Positions 34,495-43,156 of a stretch of 48,980 bases of DNA are shown here, piece after piece (position 1 is the stretch's first letter; each line of letters begins with the position of its first letter). Source of the stretch: Streptomyces milbemycinicus. GTDB lineage: Bacteria > Actinomycetota > Actinomycetes > Streptomycetales > Streptomycetaceae. The position numbers and the translations under genes are program-made. The stretch covers positions 1 through 48,980 of the forward strand of contig NZ_MUNE01000129.1 in NCBI RefSeq assembly GCF_002154605.1, given 5' to 3'. The notes beneath the pieces are model-generated. The model was not told where the DNA came from, did no database searches, and saw only the letters and a list, made by a program, of their open reading frames with translations.

Positions 34495-34943
34495 GGATGA
34501 GCGCGTTGGGCAGGAGGCCGTTGAGGGCCTATCAACTCACTCGTGGCTGCTGCAACGCAGGGCAAAGTCAGCGCCGCACGCGTGAACGATGCGTGGATGG
34601 ACGGCGAAGCATCGGCCGTCACGAGCGTAGCCACAGCAGGAATCAGACACCACCTACCTGCGAACGGCTTTCGAACATCGTGGACTTCCAGCCGTCGGCC
34701 GACGTGAGTGCCGGGAGCGATGCTCACCACCAGCGAGATCACCCTCTGTCAAAGCTATATCCACCCTGTGTCAATATCGCCCCTTCGGCCATTTCGGCAT
34801 TCGACCAGTTTCCTCTCTGCCCTTCGCAATGATCACCCTAGTACGGTGAATCCCGTTTTTGGCTGCGTAAGTGCCAGTCGCATCTACCGGCGGAAGGCGC
34901 GACCGCTTCGCAGACCCACGGGGCAGGGGGAGGAAGCACACAC
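34495..34943. other. Intergenic stretch without recognisable gene
   Basis: Short frames on both strands lack ribosome binding sites and family resemblance. The final 200 bp, which are locally A+T-richer around 34740-34860, should hold the promoter of the four-gene operon that follows; I could not pick a convincing -35/-10 pair. Confidence 0.4.
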
Positions 34944-35471
34944 ATGGATCCGTTGGCATTTCCTGCACTGGCCGGGACGCTGCTGACCGAGGCGGTCAGG
35001 TTTCTCTTCGACCGAGCGAGTGCGGTGTTGGACCGGCGAGCAGGTCGAGTGGCGGTGGAAGAGCCGGAGCAGGTTCCAGGGCAGATGCAGCCCCTGCTGG
35101 TCAGGGCTCCTGCACTCACCGACGAGCGCATCGCACGCATCACCGAGGCGCACGGTGCCCTCCGTGTCTATCTGTCGCGGCCCGAGTTCCTCCAGGGCGA
35201 TGACACCGAATTGCGGGAGCTTCTGGGACGCCTTCGCCGGGACTTGGAGGAGGTGTATGGGCGCCGCTTGCCCTTCGGCGACGAGAAGGAGGCAGACCGG
35301 CCCGGGGTGGAGGTCTCTCAACGGGCCGATTCCGTTCAGAGCAAGCAGGTCGGCATGCGCGTCGGCGGAGACATCACGGAACGCGGACGGGTACGCGTCG
35401 ATCAGGAGGCCGGGACCATCGAAGAGAGAGGAGAACAGGTCGGCATCGAGGTAGAAGGCACCATCGGCTGA
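34944..35471 (+). CDS. Unknown protein with Gly/Val beta-repeat tail, first gene of a four-gene operon
   Basis: 175 residues; the ATG at 34944 follows GGGGGAGG. The N-terminus (FPALAGTLLTEAVRFLFDRA) is an amphipathic helix that could touch a membrane. The middle is helical and acidic (RPEFLQGDDTELRELLGRLR). Residues about 136-175 form alternating short strands with regular Gly: QVGMRVGGDI, RVRVDQEAGTI, QVGIEVEGTIG. Such tails resemble the beta-solenoid or amyloid-like adaptor tails seen in some bacterial conflict proteins, but this is only a resemblance. Its stop overlaps the next start (TGATG). No known family was recognised. Confidence 0.75.
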   Translation: MDPLAFPALAGTLLTEAVRFLFDRASAVLDRRAGRVAVEEPEQVPGQMQPLLVRAPALTDERIARITEAHGALRVYLSRPEFLQGDDTELRELLGRLRRDLEEVYGRRLPFGDEKEADRPGVEVSQRADSVQSKQVGMRVGGDITERGRVRVDQEAGTIEERGEQVGIEVEGTIG

Positions 35472-38020
35472 TGCAGGACGGCAACAGCATGAGCTTCGAT
35501 AGCAGCCGTACCGGAGAACGCCCGCAGCAGGCTCTGCCCGCGTCCAGGGGGGATGAGGGCCGGGAGGGCAAGCAGCCGACAGCCCGGGTGCAACCCACGC
35601 CGGCACCACTGAACCCGGGCCCCGGACCGAACAGCCTGCCCGAGCTGCCGCCACCGCCTCCCGTGCCGCCCAGCATCGCTGCGTCAACCGCAGCAGCGGC
35701 ACCCGGAACGTCAGCAGAGACCGCGACCGCCGAGAACGCCTCCGCCGACCGCTTCCCGCGGCGGCCTCCAGCCGGGGTACCGGCGCGAGACACGGTTGAG
35801 GCAGTCGGACAGGCCGCCGTGCTGCAACGGGCCTTCAACAACTACGGCGAGCAGATCGGCACGAAGTACGTGTACGAGCAGACCCTCGACTCGCACGCCC
35901 CGATCTCGCGCGAGTACCTCGCCGTAGTCCGCGAGGTGTACGCCGAGCCCCACCGTGAGGACCGGCTGGCACTCAGCCCTTTCAAGCAGGCTCTTGAAGC
36001 CCTGCGTGCGGCAGGCTCCGTACTGGTCATCAGCCGCCCGCCGAACAGCAGCCGGACTTTTACCGCCTACGCGTTGTTCGCCCATCTCCTGGACGATGGC
36101 GTCATCACCGAAGTGCGACCGCTGTCCTTCGGCGGCTCCAAGCACTTTCCGACCAGACGCCTGCCACACGACCGCCATTGCGGATACCTGCTCGAGCTTC
36201 CCCCTGACGAAGATGACTTCGCAGTCGACGACTCCTTCGGCGGCAACCTGAACAAACTCGTCGAGCGCCTGCTGCGACGTGACTGCCGTCTGATCATCCT
36301 CACTCGTCCCGAGCAGTGGAGGCGTATCAGCCACGGGGCGCCGGATGAGGTCGCCCCGGAGTTGGGAGTGGTGGGTCCGCGCGACATCGCCGAACGGTGG
36401 CTTCTGGCGCAGGAGGCCGACTTTCCAGCAGACCTGTGGCTCGATCACAAGGACATCAAGCTGCTCCTTGCTGGCCAAGCCCCGACCGATGTGCTCAACC
36501 TCGTGTATCTGATGCTGGAACAGCACCGGGCAGCCCAGTCAGCCGCGCCGGTTACCGCCGCCCCGGATCAGGCGCTCAGGCACAAGCGGGAGGACTCTCC
36601 TCGCCTGACGTTCGAGAAGCAGGTGGCCAACGTGGTGGCCGCTCATAGCAACTGGGAGGACGCGCTCTACCGCTGGCACGAGCCCAAGGAACGCACCCGT
36701 ACCAGTTTCGAACGCAACTTCCTGCTGGCTGCGGCTGTTCTGCGCGGTGATCCGGTCGGGCATGTGTACGCCAAGGCGGCGGAACTCACCGAACAGCTCG
36801 AAGACGTGCCAGTCGAGGTGGACGGACAGCGGGAACCCGGGGTCATCGCCATGACGAGGGCTGTGGGAGCACGACGCGAAGACGACGGCACCCTCACCTT
36901 CACTCGCCCGCACTGGGACGACGCCGTCATCGAGTACTTCTGGAACGACCGCCCCCTGGCTCGCACCACCTTCCTCGCGTGGCTCGCACATGCACCCGTC
37001 GTCGATACCGACGTGAGCAAGGATGCATTGGAGATCATCAGCAAGGACGGTCGACTTGCCTTGGCCGAGCGCGTGGGTCAGTTCGCTCTGCGATGGGCCG
37101 TTCGACATCGTCGCCAGACTCCGCTGGAGCGGATCGTCGAGGAGTGGTACAAGCCGGGGACTGCCAAGGAGCTGTGGCCCCTAGCCGTTGAACTGCTGGA
37201 CTCCGCTGCCATCCATGCCGCCAGCGCGCCGTATATCCATTCAATGCTGCTGGCCTGGTCGAGCCGAAGCCAGCCCCACCTGCAACGCGTCGTCGTAGAG
37301 GTGTGTACGGGCGCGTTCGGTCGCCGGCATACAGCCAAGGCCCTGCGTCGGCTCAGAAATGTGGCCTCGCAAGGTCGTCCTGACGTGATCGACGTGCTGC
37401 GCGCGGCGGTGCGCGTCCTCTGGGAGGACGTCACCGTACGGCAGATGCTGTTCGGGTACGTCGTCGATTGGTGCAAGTCGGAAAAGACGAGCCAGACCGT
37501 CGGGCACCGAACGTTCAGCGCGCTAGCCCTGAACTCCCCTCCCGAGGCATCTGGCCTTCCTCCGCTCCTCCAAGCCATGGCCGAGGAGAACCACGACGAG
37601 GAGGACGCCTTCCGCCCTACCGTGCAAGGGCTTGTGATCGGCTGGCGCACCCTGCTGTGCCAGACGGCAGGGCCGACAGGGGAACGAGATCTCGATAAGG
37701 CCGTCTTCACGTGGCTCGATGCAGCACTGGAACGGCACGAACTTAAGTCCGTTGTCTTCGACTCCCTGCGCCAGGCCGTGAACGTTCCGGGGGCTGAAGG
37801 GCCGATCCTTCGCGAAACTCTGCGCACCTCTGCCCAGTGGTGGGTTCAGGGACAGGACCGTCCCTACTCCAAGGAAAAGGAAGACCTCAAACACGAACTG
37901 TCCGCCCTGCTCGACCAGGACCTCATCGCCCGGCGCAATCAGCCAATCGCGCCTCAGCCCTCGTCGCCAGGTGCTCCAGGTGATGAGCCCCAGGCCGATG
38001 CGAAGGCCGACGCCGCATGA
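35471..38020 (+). CDS. Large unknown protein with STAND-like region and degenerate P-loop
   Basis: 849 residues. The first 100 are a Pro/Ala-rich disordered linker (LPELPPPPPVPPSIAAS). At about 184-205, VLVISRPPNSSRTFTAYALF sits where a STAND/AAA-type P-loop would be (GPPGSGRTTTAYAL-like). The Gly residues are replaced by Arg189 and Ser194, and the Lys is Arg195. A Walker-B-like strand (YLLELPPDEDDF, about 239-250) and a sensor-like strand (CRLIILTRPEQW) follow. The remaining 500 residues look like helical repeats. So it may be a nucleotide-switch scaffold that no longer binds ATP in the usual way. It is coupled on both sides (TGATG before, ATGA after). Confidence 0.75.
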   Translation: MQDGNSMSFDSSRTGERPQQALPASRGDEGREGKQPTARVQPTPAPLNPGPGPNSLPELPPPPPVPPSIAASTAAAAPGTSAETATAENASADRFPRRPPAGVPARDTVEAVGQAAVLQRAFNNYGEQIGTKYVYEQTLDSHAPISREYLAVVREVYAEPHREDRLALSPFKQALEALRAAGSVLVISRPPNSSRTFTAYALFAHLLDDGVITEVRPLSFGGSKHFPTRRLPHDRHCGYLLELPPDEDDFAVDDSFGGNLNKLVERLLRRDCRLIILTRPEQWRRISHGAPDEVAPELGVVGPRDIAERWLLAQEADFPADLWLDHKDIKLLLAGQAPTDVLNLVYLMLEQHRAAQSAAPVTAAPDQALRHKREDSPRLTFEKQVANVVAAHSNWEDALYRWHEPKERTRTSFERNFLLAAAVLRGDPVGHVYAKAAELTEQLEDVPVEVDGQREPGVIAMTRAVGARREDDGTLTFTRPHWDDAVIEYFWNDRPLARTTFLAWLAHAPVVDTDVSKDALEIISKDGRLALAERVGQFALRWAVRHRRQTPLERIVEEWYKPGTAKELWPLAVELLDSAAIHAASAPYIHSMLLAWSSRSQPHLQRVVVEVCTGAFGRRHTAKALRRLRNVASQGRPDVIDVLRAAVRVLWEDVTVRQMLFGYVVDWCKSEKTSQTVGHRTFSALALNSPPEASGLPPLLQAMAEENHDEEDAFRPTVQGLVIGWRTLLCQTAGPTGERDLDKAVFTWLDAALERHELKSVVFDSLRQAVNVPGAEGPILRETLRTSAQWWVQGQDRPYSKEKEDLKHELSALLDQDLIARRNQPIAPQPSSPGAPGDEPQADAKADAA

Positions 38021-38796
38021 GACGCCGGGCCGCCAAGGCGCCTGCCTCTACGGCAGAAGACAACGCCAGCTGGACGTCCGTCTTCACGGACCGCCTCAAG
38101 AGCATGGATCCAGTGCTGTCCTTCACCAGCGAGATCCGGGTGGCCTGGCGCCGCGCCAGCGCCACCGCGCCAGCGAATCGGCACACAGCACCGCGCCTTG
38201 CGAGAAGGGAGATCGAGAAGGCGGCCGAGCGCTGTGACGTCCTCCGTCCCAAAGCCGCCGAACAGGACATCACCGTCGCCATCCAGGGACAGCTGCCTCT
38301 CGTCGCCGACGGTGTGGTGGTCACCGATGTCCAGGTGCACATCACCGTGGAGGACGCCATTCGGGAGGCTGCTCTCCGCACGGAGCGGCTGCGGCAAGAG
38401 TGCCAGCGGCAGGAAGAGCGCATACGACGCGACCACGAGCTGGACGCCCTGGCACGGCGGCAGGTCCGAGCACGCGAGGCGTTCCTCCGAGAGGAGATCC
38501 TCGCCAACCCGGCCGCTGTCCGCCTCTACGGACTGTTGGAGGGAGCGTCGAAGCACTGGTCCCGACTAGGGGGGCCGCCGGCGGGCACCGACCTCGAAGA
38601 CCTGGTGCGTGAGGTCCGGCAGTGGCAGCCGGGACAGCAATGGGTGACAGCCGCACAGCTGCTCCACGACTTCGTCTCCGGCCTGACGGAGGAAGGGCGG
38701 AAAGAGCTGCTCACCATCCTTGCCGATGCTGTCCGCGCATTCGGCGACGAGAACACAGCCCATCACCTCGCCCTGCTTTCGGGCGAGGTGCGGTGA
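38017..38796 (+). CDS. Unknown protein with SPFH-like strand and coiled-coil region
   Basis: 259 residues. A basic N-terminus is followed by a strand-rich segment (ITVAIQGQLPLVADGVVVTD, VQVHITVEDAIREAA). A long charged helix follows (RLRQECQRQEERIRRDHELD, RQVRAREAFLREEILANPAA) and then VRLYGLLEG. Strand-rich sequence leading into a charged coiled coil that ends near AxVRLY is the pattern of SPFH/band-7 proteins, but conservation is too weak to be sure. The C-terminus is helical. The ATG overlaps the preceding stop (ATGA), and its stop overlaps the next GTG. Confidence 0.7.
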   Translation: MRRRAAKAPASTAEDNASWTSVFTDRLKSMDPVLSFTSEIRVAWRRASATAPANRHTAPRLARREIEKAAERCDVLRPKAAEQDITVAIQGQLPLVADGVVVTDVQVHITVEDAIREAALRTERLRQECQRQEERIRRDHELDALARRQVRAREAFLREEILANPAAVRLYGLLEGASKHWSRLGGPPAGTDLEDLVREVRQWQPGQQWVTAAQLLHDFVSGLTEEGRKELLTILADAVRAFGDENTAHHLALLSGEVR

Positions 38797-38972
38797 AGAG
38801 CGCTGCGCTGCGCTGGGTGCTTGATCCCGTCACCAGCGTGTTGGCTCTGCGGCTGCGTGTACGAGAGCGTGGCCGTTTGTCCTATGACGCCGCCTGGCGT
38901 CTTGCCCGGGTGATGCGCCATCCGGATGAGATGGGCTACCGCCTGCACGGACATCGCAGCGACGACACGTAG
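38793..38972 (+). CDS. Small protein ending the four-gene operon
   Basis: 59 residues starting at a GTG that overlaps the previous stop (GTGA). It is Arg-rich, with a hydrophobic start (ALRWVLDPVTSVLALRLRVR) that could be an amphipathic helix, and then LSYDAAWRLARVMRHPDEMG. No family recognised. The overlap and the protein-like composition are the reasons for calling it. Confidence 0.55.
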   Translation: MKSAALRWVLDPVTSVLALRLRVRERGRLSYDAAWRLARVMRHPDEMGYRLHGHRSDDT

Positions 38973-39004
38973 GCGGGATCGATCAGTGGATCGCTTGACG
39001 CCCG

Positions 39005-39652
39005 GTGATCTTGGCGACCGGCTCCGGTTATCGCAAGCTGGGCCTGCCCAAGGAGGAGGAGCTGTCCGGCCGGGGCGTGTCCTGGTGCGCGACGTGCGAC
39101 GGCTTCTTCTTCCGCGACCGCGACATCGTGGTCGTCGGCGGCGGCGACACCGCCATGGAGGAGGCGACCTTCCTCACCCGCTTCGCCCGCTCCGTGACCG
39201 TCGTCCACCGTCGCTCCACGCTTCGGGCCTCGCAGGTGATGCAGAACCGCGCGTTCGCCGACAACAAGATCTCCTTTGCGTTCGACAGCGAGATCGCGGA
39301 GATCAAAGAAGCGGACGGCAAGCTCGCGGGGGTTGTGCTGCGTGACGTCTTCACCGGCAAGACCCGCGACCTGGGTGTGACGGGCCTGTTCATCGCGATC
39401 GGTTACAATCCGCGTACGAAACTCCTCGCAGGCCAGCTGGAGTTGGATGACGCCGGTTACCTGAAGGTGCTGTCCCCGTCGACCCGCACGAACATCCCGG
39501 GTGTCTTCGGCGCCGGCGATGTGGTCGACCGCACGTACCGTCAGGCCATCACCGCCGCTGGTGGCTGCGCTGCCGCCCTGGACGCCGAGCGGTACCTCGC
39601 CGCACTCGCCGACGGCAGCACCGAAACGGCCTGTGCCGCAGTGCCTGTCTGA
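39005..39652 (+). pseudogene. trxB: Thioredoxin reductase lacking its N-terminal FAD-binding part
   Basis: The frame begins inside the protein at ILATGSGYRKLGLP and keeps the redox-active CATCD, the NADPH-binding VVVGGGDTAMEEATF, HRRSTLRAS and the C-terminal FAD segment GVFGAGDVVDRTYRQAITAA. About 110 N-terminal residues, with the GxGxxG FAD motif, are gone. The break occurs 32 bp after the four-gene operon, whose insertion or a deletion may have caused it. A GTG at 39005 keeps the frame open, but the product could not bind FAD normally. A complete trxB presumably exists elsewhere. Confidence 0.85.
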
Positions 39653-39666
39653 CGTAGGCAAGTAGC

Positions 39667-39701
39667 GGGGCGGCCAACACGAGCCTGTGCTGGGCCGCCC
39701 C
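39667..39701 (+). terminator. Hairpin after the trxB remnant
   Basis: GGGGCGGCC (39667-39675) pairs with GGCCGCCCC (39693-39701) around a 17-nt loop. It lies between converging transcription of the trxB remnant and the PIN-like gene. Confidence 0.6.
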
Positions 39702-39744
39702 GGCTCGCTCTGCCCCACGCAGCATCGGCGATTACGCCAGGCCG

Positions 39745-41004
39745 TTACCCGCTCCCAGGCGCCTCTGCTTCACGCTCTGTGCGGGCGCCGCTGTTGGGCG
39801 CTTGTTGTTCCAAGGCATCACCGAGAGCCGCAACAGCCTCACTGAGGCGGCGAAACACCTTCGTGGGCAGGCCAAGGCGCCTGACACCTCGCTCCAGCGG
39901 CTCGCGCATGTGTCGCTCACAGACCACGAAGTCCGCGTACCCGGCAGCGCACGACAGGTAGACCATGTCCGTGAGGTCGTTCCTCTCCCATCGTGTGCCC
40001 CTGTTGAGGTGCCGATTGTGGAGCATCTCGCGGTAAAGCCCTGTCGCAGGCAGTGCGCTGAAGCCTTCCATCGGCTGCTTCTGTGACCACTGTTGGAGCT
40101 CTTGCTGAGACAGCCCAGCCGCATGCGCCCCTTCCGCCAGCTCCCGCCGAAGATCGGCGAAAAGGAAGGCATCGATAGATCGACGCTTCTGCTGCGAGTC
40201 CCACTTCTGGGCATCGAGCCAGTCGCTGAATTGCTGATTTGCCTGGACCCACCCTGGCTCCGCACCAGGCTCAACGCGCTCAGCATCGAGCATGACGTCT
40301 ATGTACGCAGAGGCAGACGTCAGGGCAGCCAGGCGGAAGGCGTCATCAGCGGAGAAGTCCGCAGGTGGCGAATAGGGCACTAGCCGACTCGGCGAGTGGA
40401 GCGAGTTCGGCGCGAGCGTGAATGCCGACGCCGGCCGCGCATCGTCGGCTTTGCCCAGCCAACAGCGGAACATCCCACCGATTTCGTCACGCCGCACCTG
40501 AAGCGGATCACGCATCTGCCAGCCCCGACTGAGCTGGAGAATCGTCAGACCTAGGCGGTACCGCTTGTCTGCCAACGACCACTTGGTCGTCTCGTGGTAG
40601 TGACCAGCGGAAGCCGGCAAGACGATACGCCGGGAGCGTACCCACTCAGCCAACTGCTCGGCAGCGTCACGCTCTTTCCCGCCTACCGCGCTCTCACCTT
40701 GCAGTGCATCGCTGACCGGACGCCACATGTTCTGGTCCAGGTACACGACAAGTCGACGCTCGAGTTGTTCGCTTCGACCGCGAGCAGGCAGCTCGAACGC
40801 GACTTCATCACCGTTGCGCGTGACGGCAAGCAATCCACCGAGAGACGGCGCATAGTGCAAGCGCGAGAGCAGGCTTGTGCTCGCAAACGGTGGATTCGTC
40901 ATGGGTTGCCGAGCTTCCTTGCCGTCGGAACGCGCCAGAACGACCGATGACGTCTCCCTGTCGAGGGTCATCATCACGACGAAGGGTTCGGTTGGCTTGC
41001 TCAC
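39745..41004 (-). CDS. PIN-like domain protein of unknown function
   Basis: About 419 residues. RRLVVYLDQNMWRPVSDAL, with Asp in LDQN, fits the first acidic strand of a PIN-like nuclease fold. Near the C-terminus, NDLTDMVYLSCAAGYADFVV and the next residues CERHM resemble the last acidic strand and helix. HYHETTKW between them may supply another acidic residue. The N-terminal 100 residues are a separate small domain. The GTG at 41004 (MSKPTEPF) was chosen; a GTG at 41067 and ATGs at 40974/40971 are possible, and none has a clear Shine-Dalgarno sequence. Divergent from the YaaC-like gene. PIN-like RNases are often toxins or defence effectors. Confidence 0.6.
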   Translation of the reverse strand: MSKPTEPFVVMMTLDRETSSVVLARSDGKEARQPMTNPPFASTSLLSRLHYAPSLGGLLAVTRNGDEVAFELPARGRSEQLERRLVVYLDQNMWRPVSDALQGESAVGGKERDAAEQLAEWVRSRRIVLPASAGHYHETTKWSLADKRYRLGLTILQLSRGWQMRDPLQVRRDEIGGMFRCWLGKADDARPASAFTLAPNSLHSPSRLVPYSPPADFSADDAFRLAALTSASAYIDVMLDAERVEPGAEPGWVQANQQFSDWLDAQKWDSQQKRRSIDAFLFADLRRELAEGAHAAGLSQQELQQWSQKQPMEGFSALPATGLYREMLHNRHLNRGTRWERNDLTDMVYLSCAAGYADFVVCERHMREPLERGVRRLGLPTKVFRRLSEAVAALGDALEQQAPNSGARTEREAEAPGSG

Positions 41005-41155
41005 TGCAACATCTTGCAGGCAAGACGGCCCGAGCCCCAAGAGCGTATGCAAGCGCCGTCGCCCCACGGGGTCACATCATCAACCCGGTGCCGCGTTTCC
41101 ACACTGCCTCTCTCCAGACCGGGCACACTGTCCTGCACGGACGGAGGCGGAGGGT

Positions 41156-42205
41156 ATGGACGGGACAACAGCAATTCGTGTCGGGCTACGGCACCGTCGT
41201 ACGAGCCTGACGGACAGCACCAAGCTCAAGGACTCAGCATCCAGGAGGAGGACGTTCGCCGCTGCCCTTCAGCAGTTCGAGGAGCAGATGAACGCGGCGA
41301 AGGTCGTCTCCGCCGCCACCCGCCCCATCAACCTGTATTACGGCCTCGTGCAGGCCGGACTCGCGATAACCGCTGCCCACGCACCAGGCACTTGGACGTT
41401 CAGCAAGCACGGCCTGAAACTCGTCGACATGGAACCGGACATCCCTGACGTGTCCGTCAGGCCCGACGGACAGGGTGCCTTCCAAGCAGTGTCTGATGCC
41501 ACGGGATCCGAGCGAACGTCGGGTGCGATCAGCCTCGGGTCCCTGTGGAACTCGATACCCGAACTTACCGAGGCACCTCTCAAAGGGGCGATCAGCGATC
41601 CGGCGGTCGACCTGCTTGCTGACCGGCGCACATCGATTCAGGACGACCTGCGCAGATGGTCGGCCACCCCTTCGCCGCCAACCGAATACCTGCGCGCGTC
41701 GGTCTACGTGAACGAGGAAATGCCCGCGCTACCGGACAGGAAGGCGTGGCTCGCGGCCTTCCTCCCGAAGTATCCGGGCCTGCACGACGCGCAACTCTGG
41801 GGCAGTGAGCAGGACGCCTTCGGAGAGATCCGCTCACGACGGTTCTCTGTCGAATTCTGCTGGCCGGCTCCCAAGAGGGAAATGACGGAGGCGGAGATCG
41901 AGGGTTTCTTCGACAACAGGGCACCGGCCTGCCGCTTCGCCACCGACCGCTACCTACGGCCCGCCTTCGAGCCTGCCAAGACGCCACCGACACCACTCAT
42001 GTCCTGGTGGCTGCTCCTCTACAGCTTCTCGATGCTGGCCCGCTACCAGCCCCGTAAATGGTCCGAGGCCCTGGACATTGACAGGTCTCCCCATGCGGCA
42101 GCCCTGGAGTACGCTCTGGACATCGCCCTCGAAGCGATCCCTCACCTCGTGCTGGAGGGCTTGGATCAGGAACCGTTGCTGCTCGCCAAGCCGATGACCT
42201 TCTGA
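41156..42205 (+). CDS. YaaC-like protein
   Basis: 349 residues; the ATG at 41156 is preceded by GGAGGCGGAGGG. RPINLYYGLVQAGLAITAAH and the following short HGL segment match the start of the YaaC-like family. MSWWLLLYSFSMLARYQPRK, followed by WSEALDID, matches its C-terminal helical part. The biochemical role of the family is not known; members occur in accessory regions. It shares a short intergenic region with the divergent PIN-like gene, which suggests joint regulation or a paired function. Confidence 0.7.
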   Translation: MDGTTAIRVGLRHRRTSLTDSTKLKDSASRRRTFAAALQQFEEQMNAAKVVSAATRPINLYYGLVQAGLAITAAHAPGTWTFSKHGLKLVDMEPDIPDVSVRPDGQGAFQAVSDATGSERTSGAISLGSLWNSIPELTEAPLKGAISDPAVDLLADRRTSIQDDLRRWSATPSPPTEYLRASVYVNEEMPALPDRKAWLAAFLPKYPGLHDAQLWGSEQDAFGEIRSRRFSVEFCWPAPKREMTEAEIEGFFDNRAPACRFATDRYLRPAFEPAKTPPTPLMSWWLLLYSFSMLARYQPRKWSEALDIDRSPHAAALEYALDIALEAIPHLVLEGLDQEPLLLAKPMTF

Positions 42206-43120
42206 GGCGGCAGGGCACATCCAGGGCACATGAGCCCGGGAAACGGCGTTGACCCGTGTGAACTACCGAGAAGAGTTTTCCCAGGTCAACGCACATCTCA
42301 CCGAGAAACCCCAGGTCAACACCCTGCTCCCTCCCATTCGCTGCACGAGTGGCACAACTTCAACCATCATCGCCTGGTAGCGACCGCGCTGCCCCGGCCC
42401 AGCCCTCGCTTGACTGCTCTCGCCCTGGCCCCGTTGCTGGACGTCTACACCATCGGTAAGACCGCACCTGTCACCGAGGCCTCTACCCGCGTCCTGTTGG
42501 CCCTGCTCGGTCGGCGGGAAAAGATTCTCACCAGCCGCCGCCTTCCCTCCCAGCCAGACCGCTCCCTGCGGCGCGTCGTCCTGGCCGCACGACTGGCGCC
42601 CGCGCGTATCTCTCCGGGCTCGACGGCATGGCCTTTCGCGATGAAACCCCGCTCACGGGCCGCAACATCACTGTGACGCTGTTCCGCCCACTGACGGCCT
42701 TTACTCCTCGGGTCGTCAGCTCAGTGCTCTGCGAGCCCTTGTGGCACTCGACCCGCAGTCTTTGGCTGCTCGCCTCCGGGCTGCGCCGCCTTCCACACGA
42801 CCCTGCAGACCACCGCCTGACCGTGACCGTTTCCCCGCCCGAGAGGACGCCGTACGGCTGAACATCCCGAATGGTGTACGACTCCACTTGTGCACCATTG
42901 CGTACGGACACCCGTGCTCAACGGGCCCCGGCCAGCCCTTGGAGCCGTGCGGCTTTCCTTGCCCGAGTCGATGCCTCCGAGGTGGGGGATGGCTTCGGTC
43001 GTCCCTGAAGGCACGATCCGGAGTTTGCCGTCTCCATGCAATTGCCGCGACCGTCTCCGGAGCGGATCAAATGCGTCGTACGGACCGTCTGGGTGAATCC
43101 CGCGTCGCCACGAAACAAAG
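42206..43120. other. Long gap without a supportable gene
   Basis: Frames at 42230-42676 and 42628-42861 contain some protein-like sequence (LTALALAPLLDVYTIGKTAP; FRPLTAFTPRVVSSVL). They have no start signal, break into each other and match nothing I recognise; they could be a decayed gene. The left end holds the direct repeats listed separately. Confidence 0.4.
42265..42320 (+). repeat. Two direct repeats ending CCCAGGTCAAC
   Basis: ACCGAGAA...CCCAGGTCAAC occurs at 42265-42290 (7 nt between the two conserved parts) and again at 42300-42320 (2 nt between them). An inverted GTTGACC lies at 42248-42254. The cluster follows directly after the YaaC-like gene. It could be protein-binding sites or an insertion scar. 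Confidence 0.55.
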
Positions 43121-43146
43121 GTGGCCGGTTAAGCGGCCGCATGTCA
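43121..43146 (+). promoter_or_regulatory. Copy 1 of a 26-bp near-palindromic site
   Basis: GTGGCCGGTTAAGCGGCCGC followed by ATGTCA. It matches 45833-45858 at 24 of 26 positions; the two differences reduce its symmetry. It lies 10 bp before the start codon of the Nudix-like gene, where a bound protein would block transcription or initiation. Confidence 0.65.
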
Positions 43147-43156
43147 CGATCGAGCC

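Noticed and set aside
34365..34742. Minus-strand 125-codon frame upstream of the kinase remnant.
   Set aside because: No recognisable domain and no continuity with the kinase sequence.
42230..42861. Two plus-strand frames with some protein-like sequence.
   Set aside because: No ribosome binding site, no family resemblance, and they interrupt each other; recorded only as a possible decayed gene.
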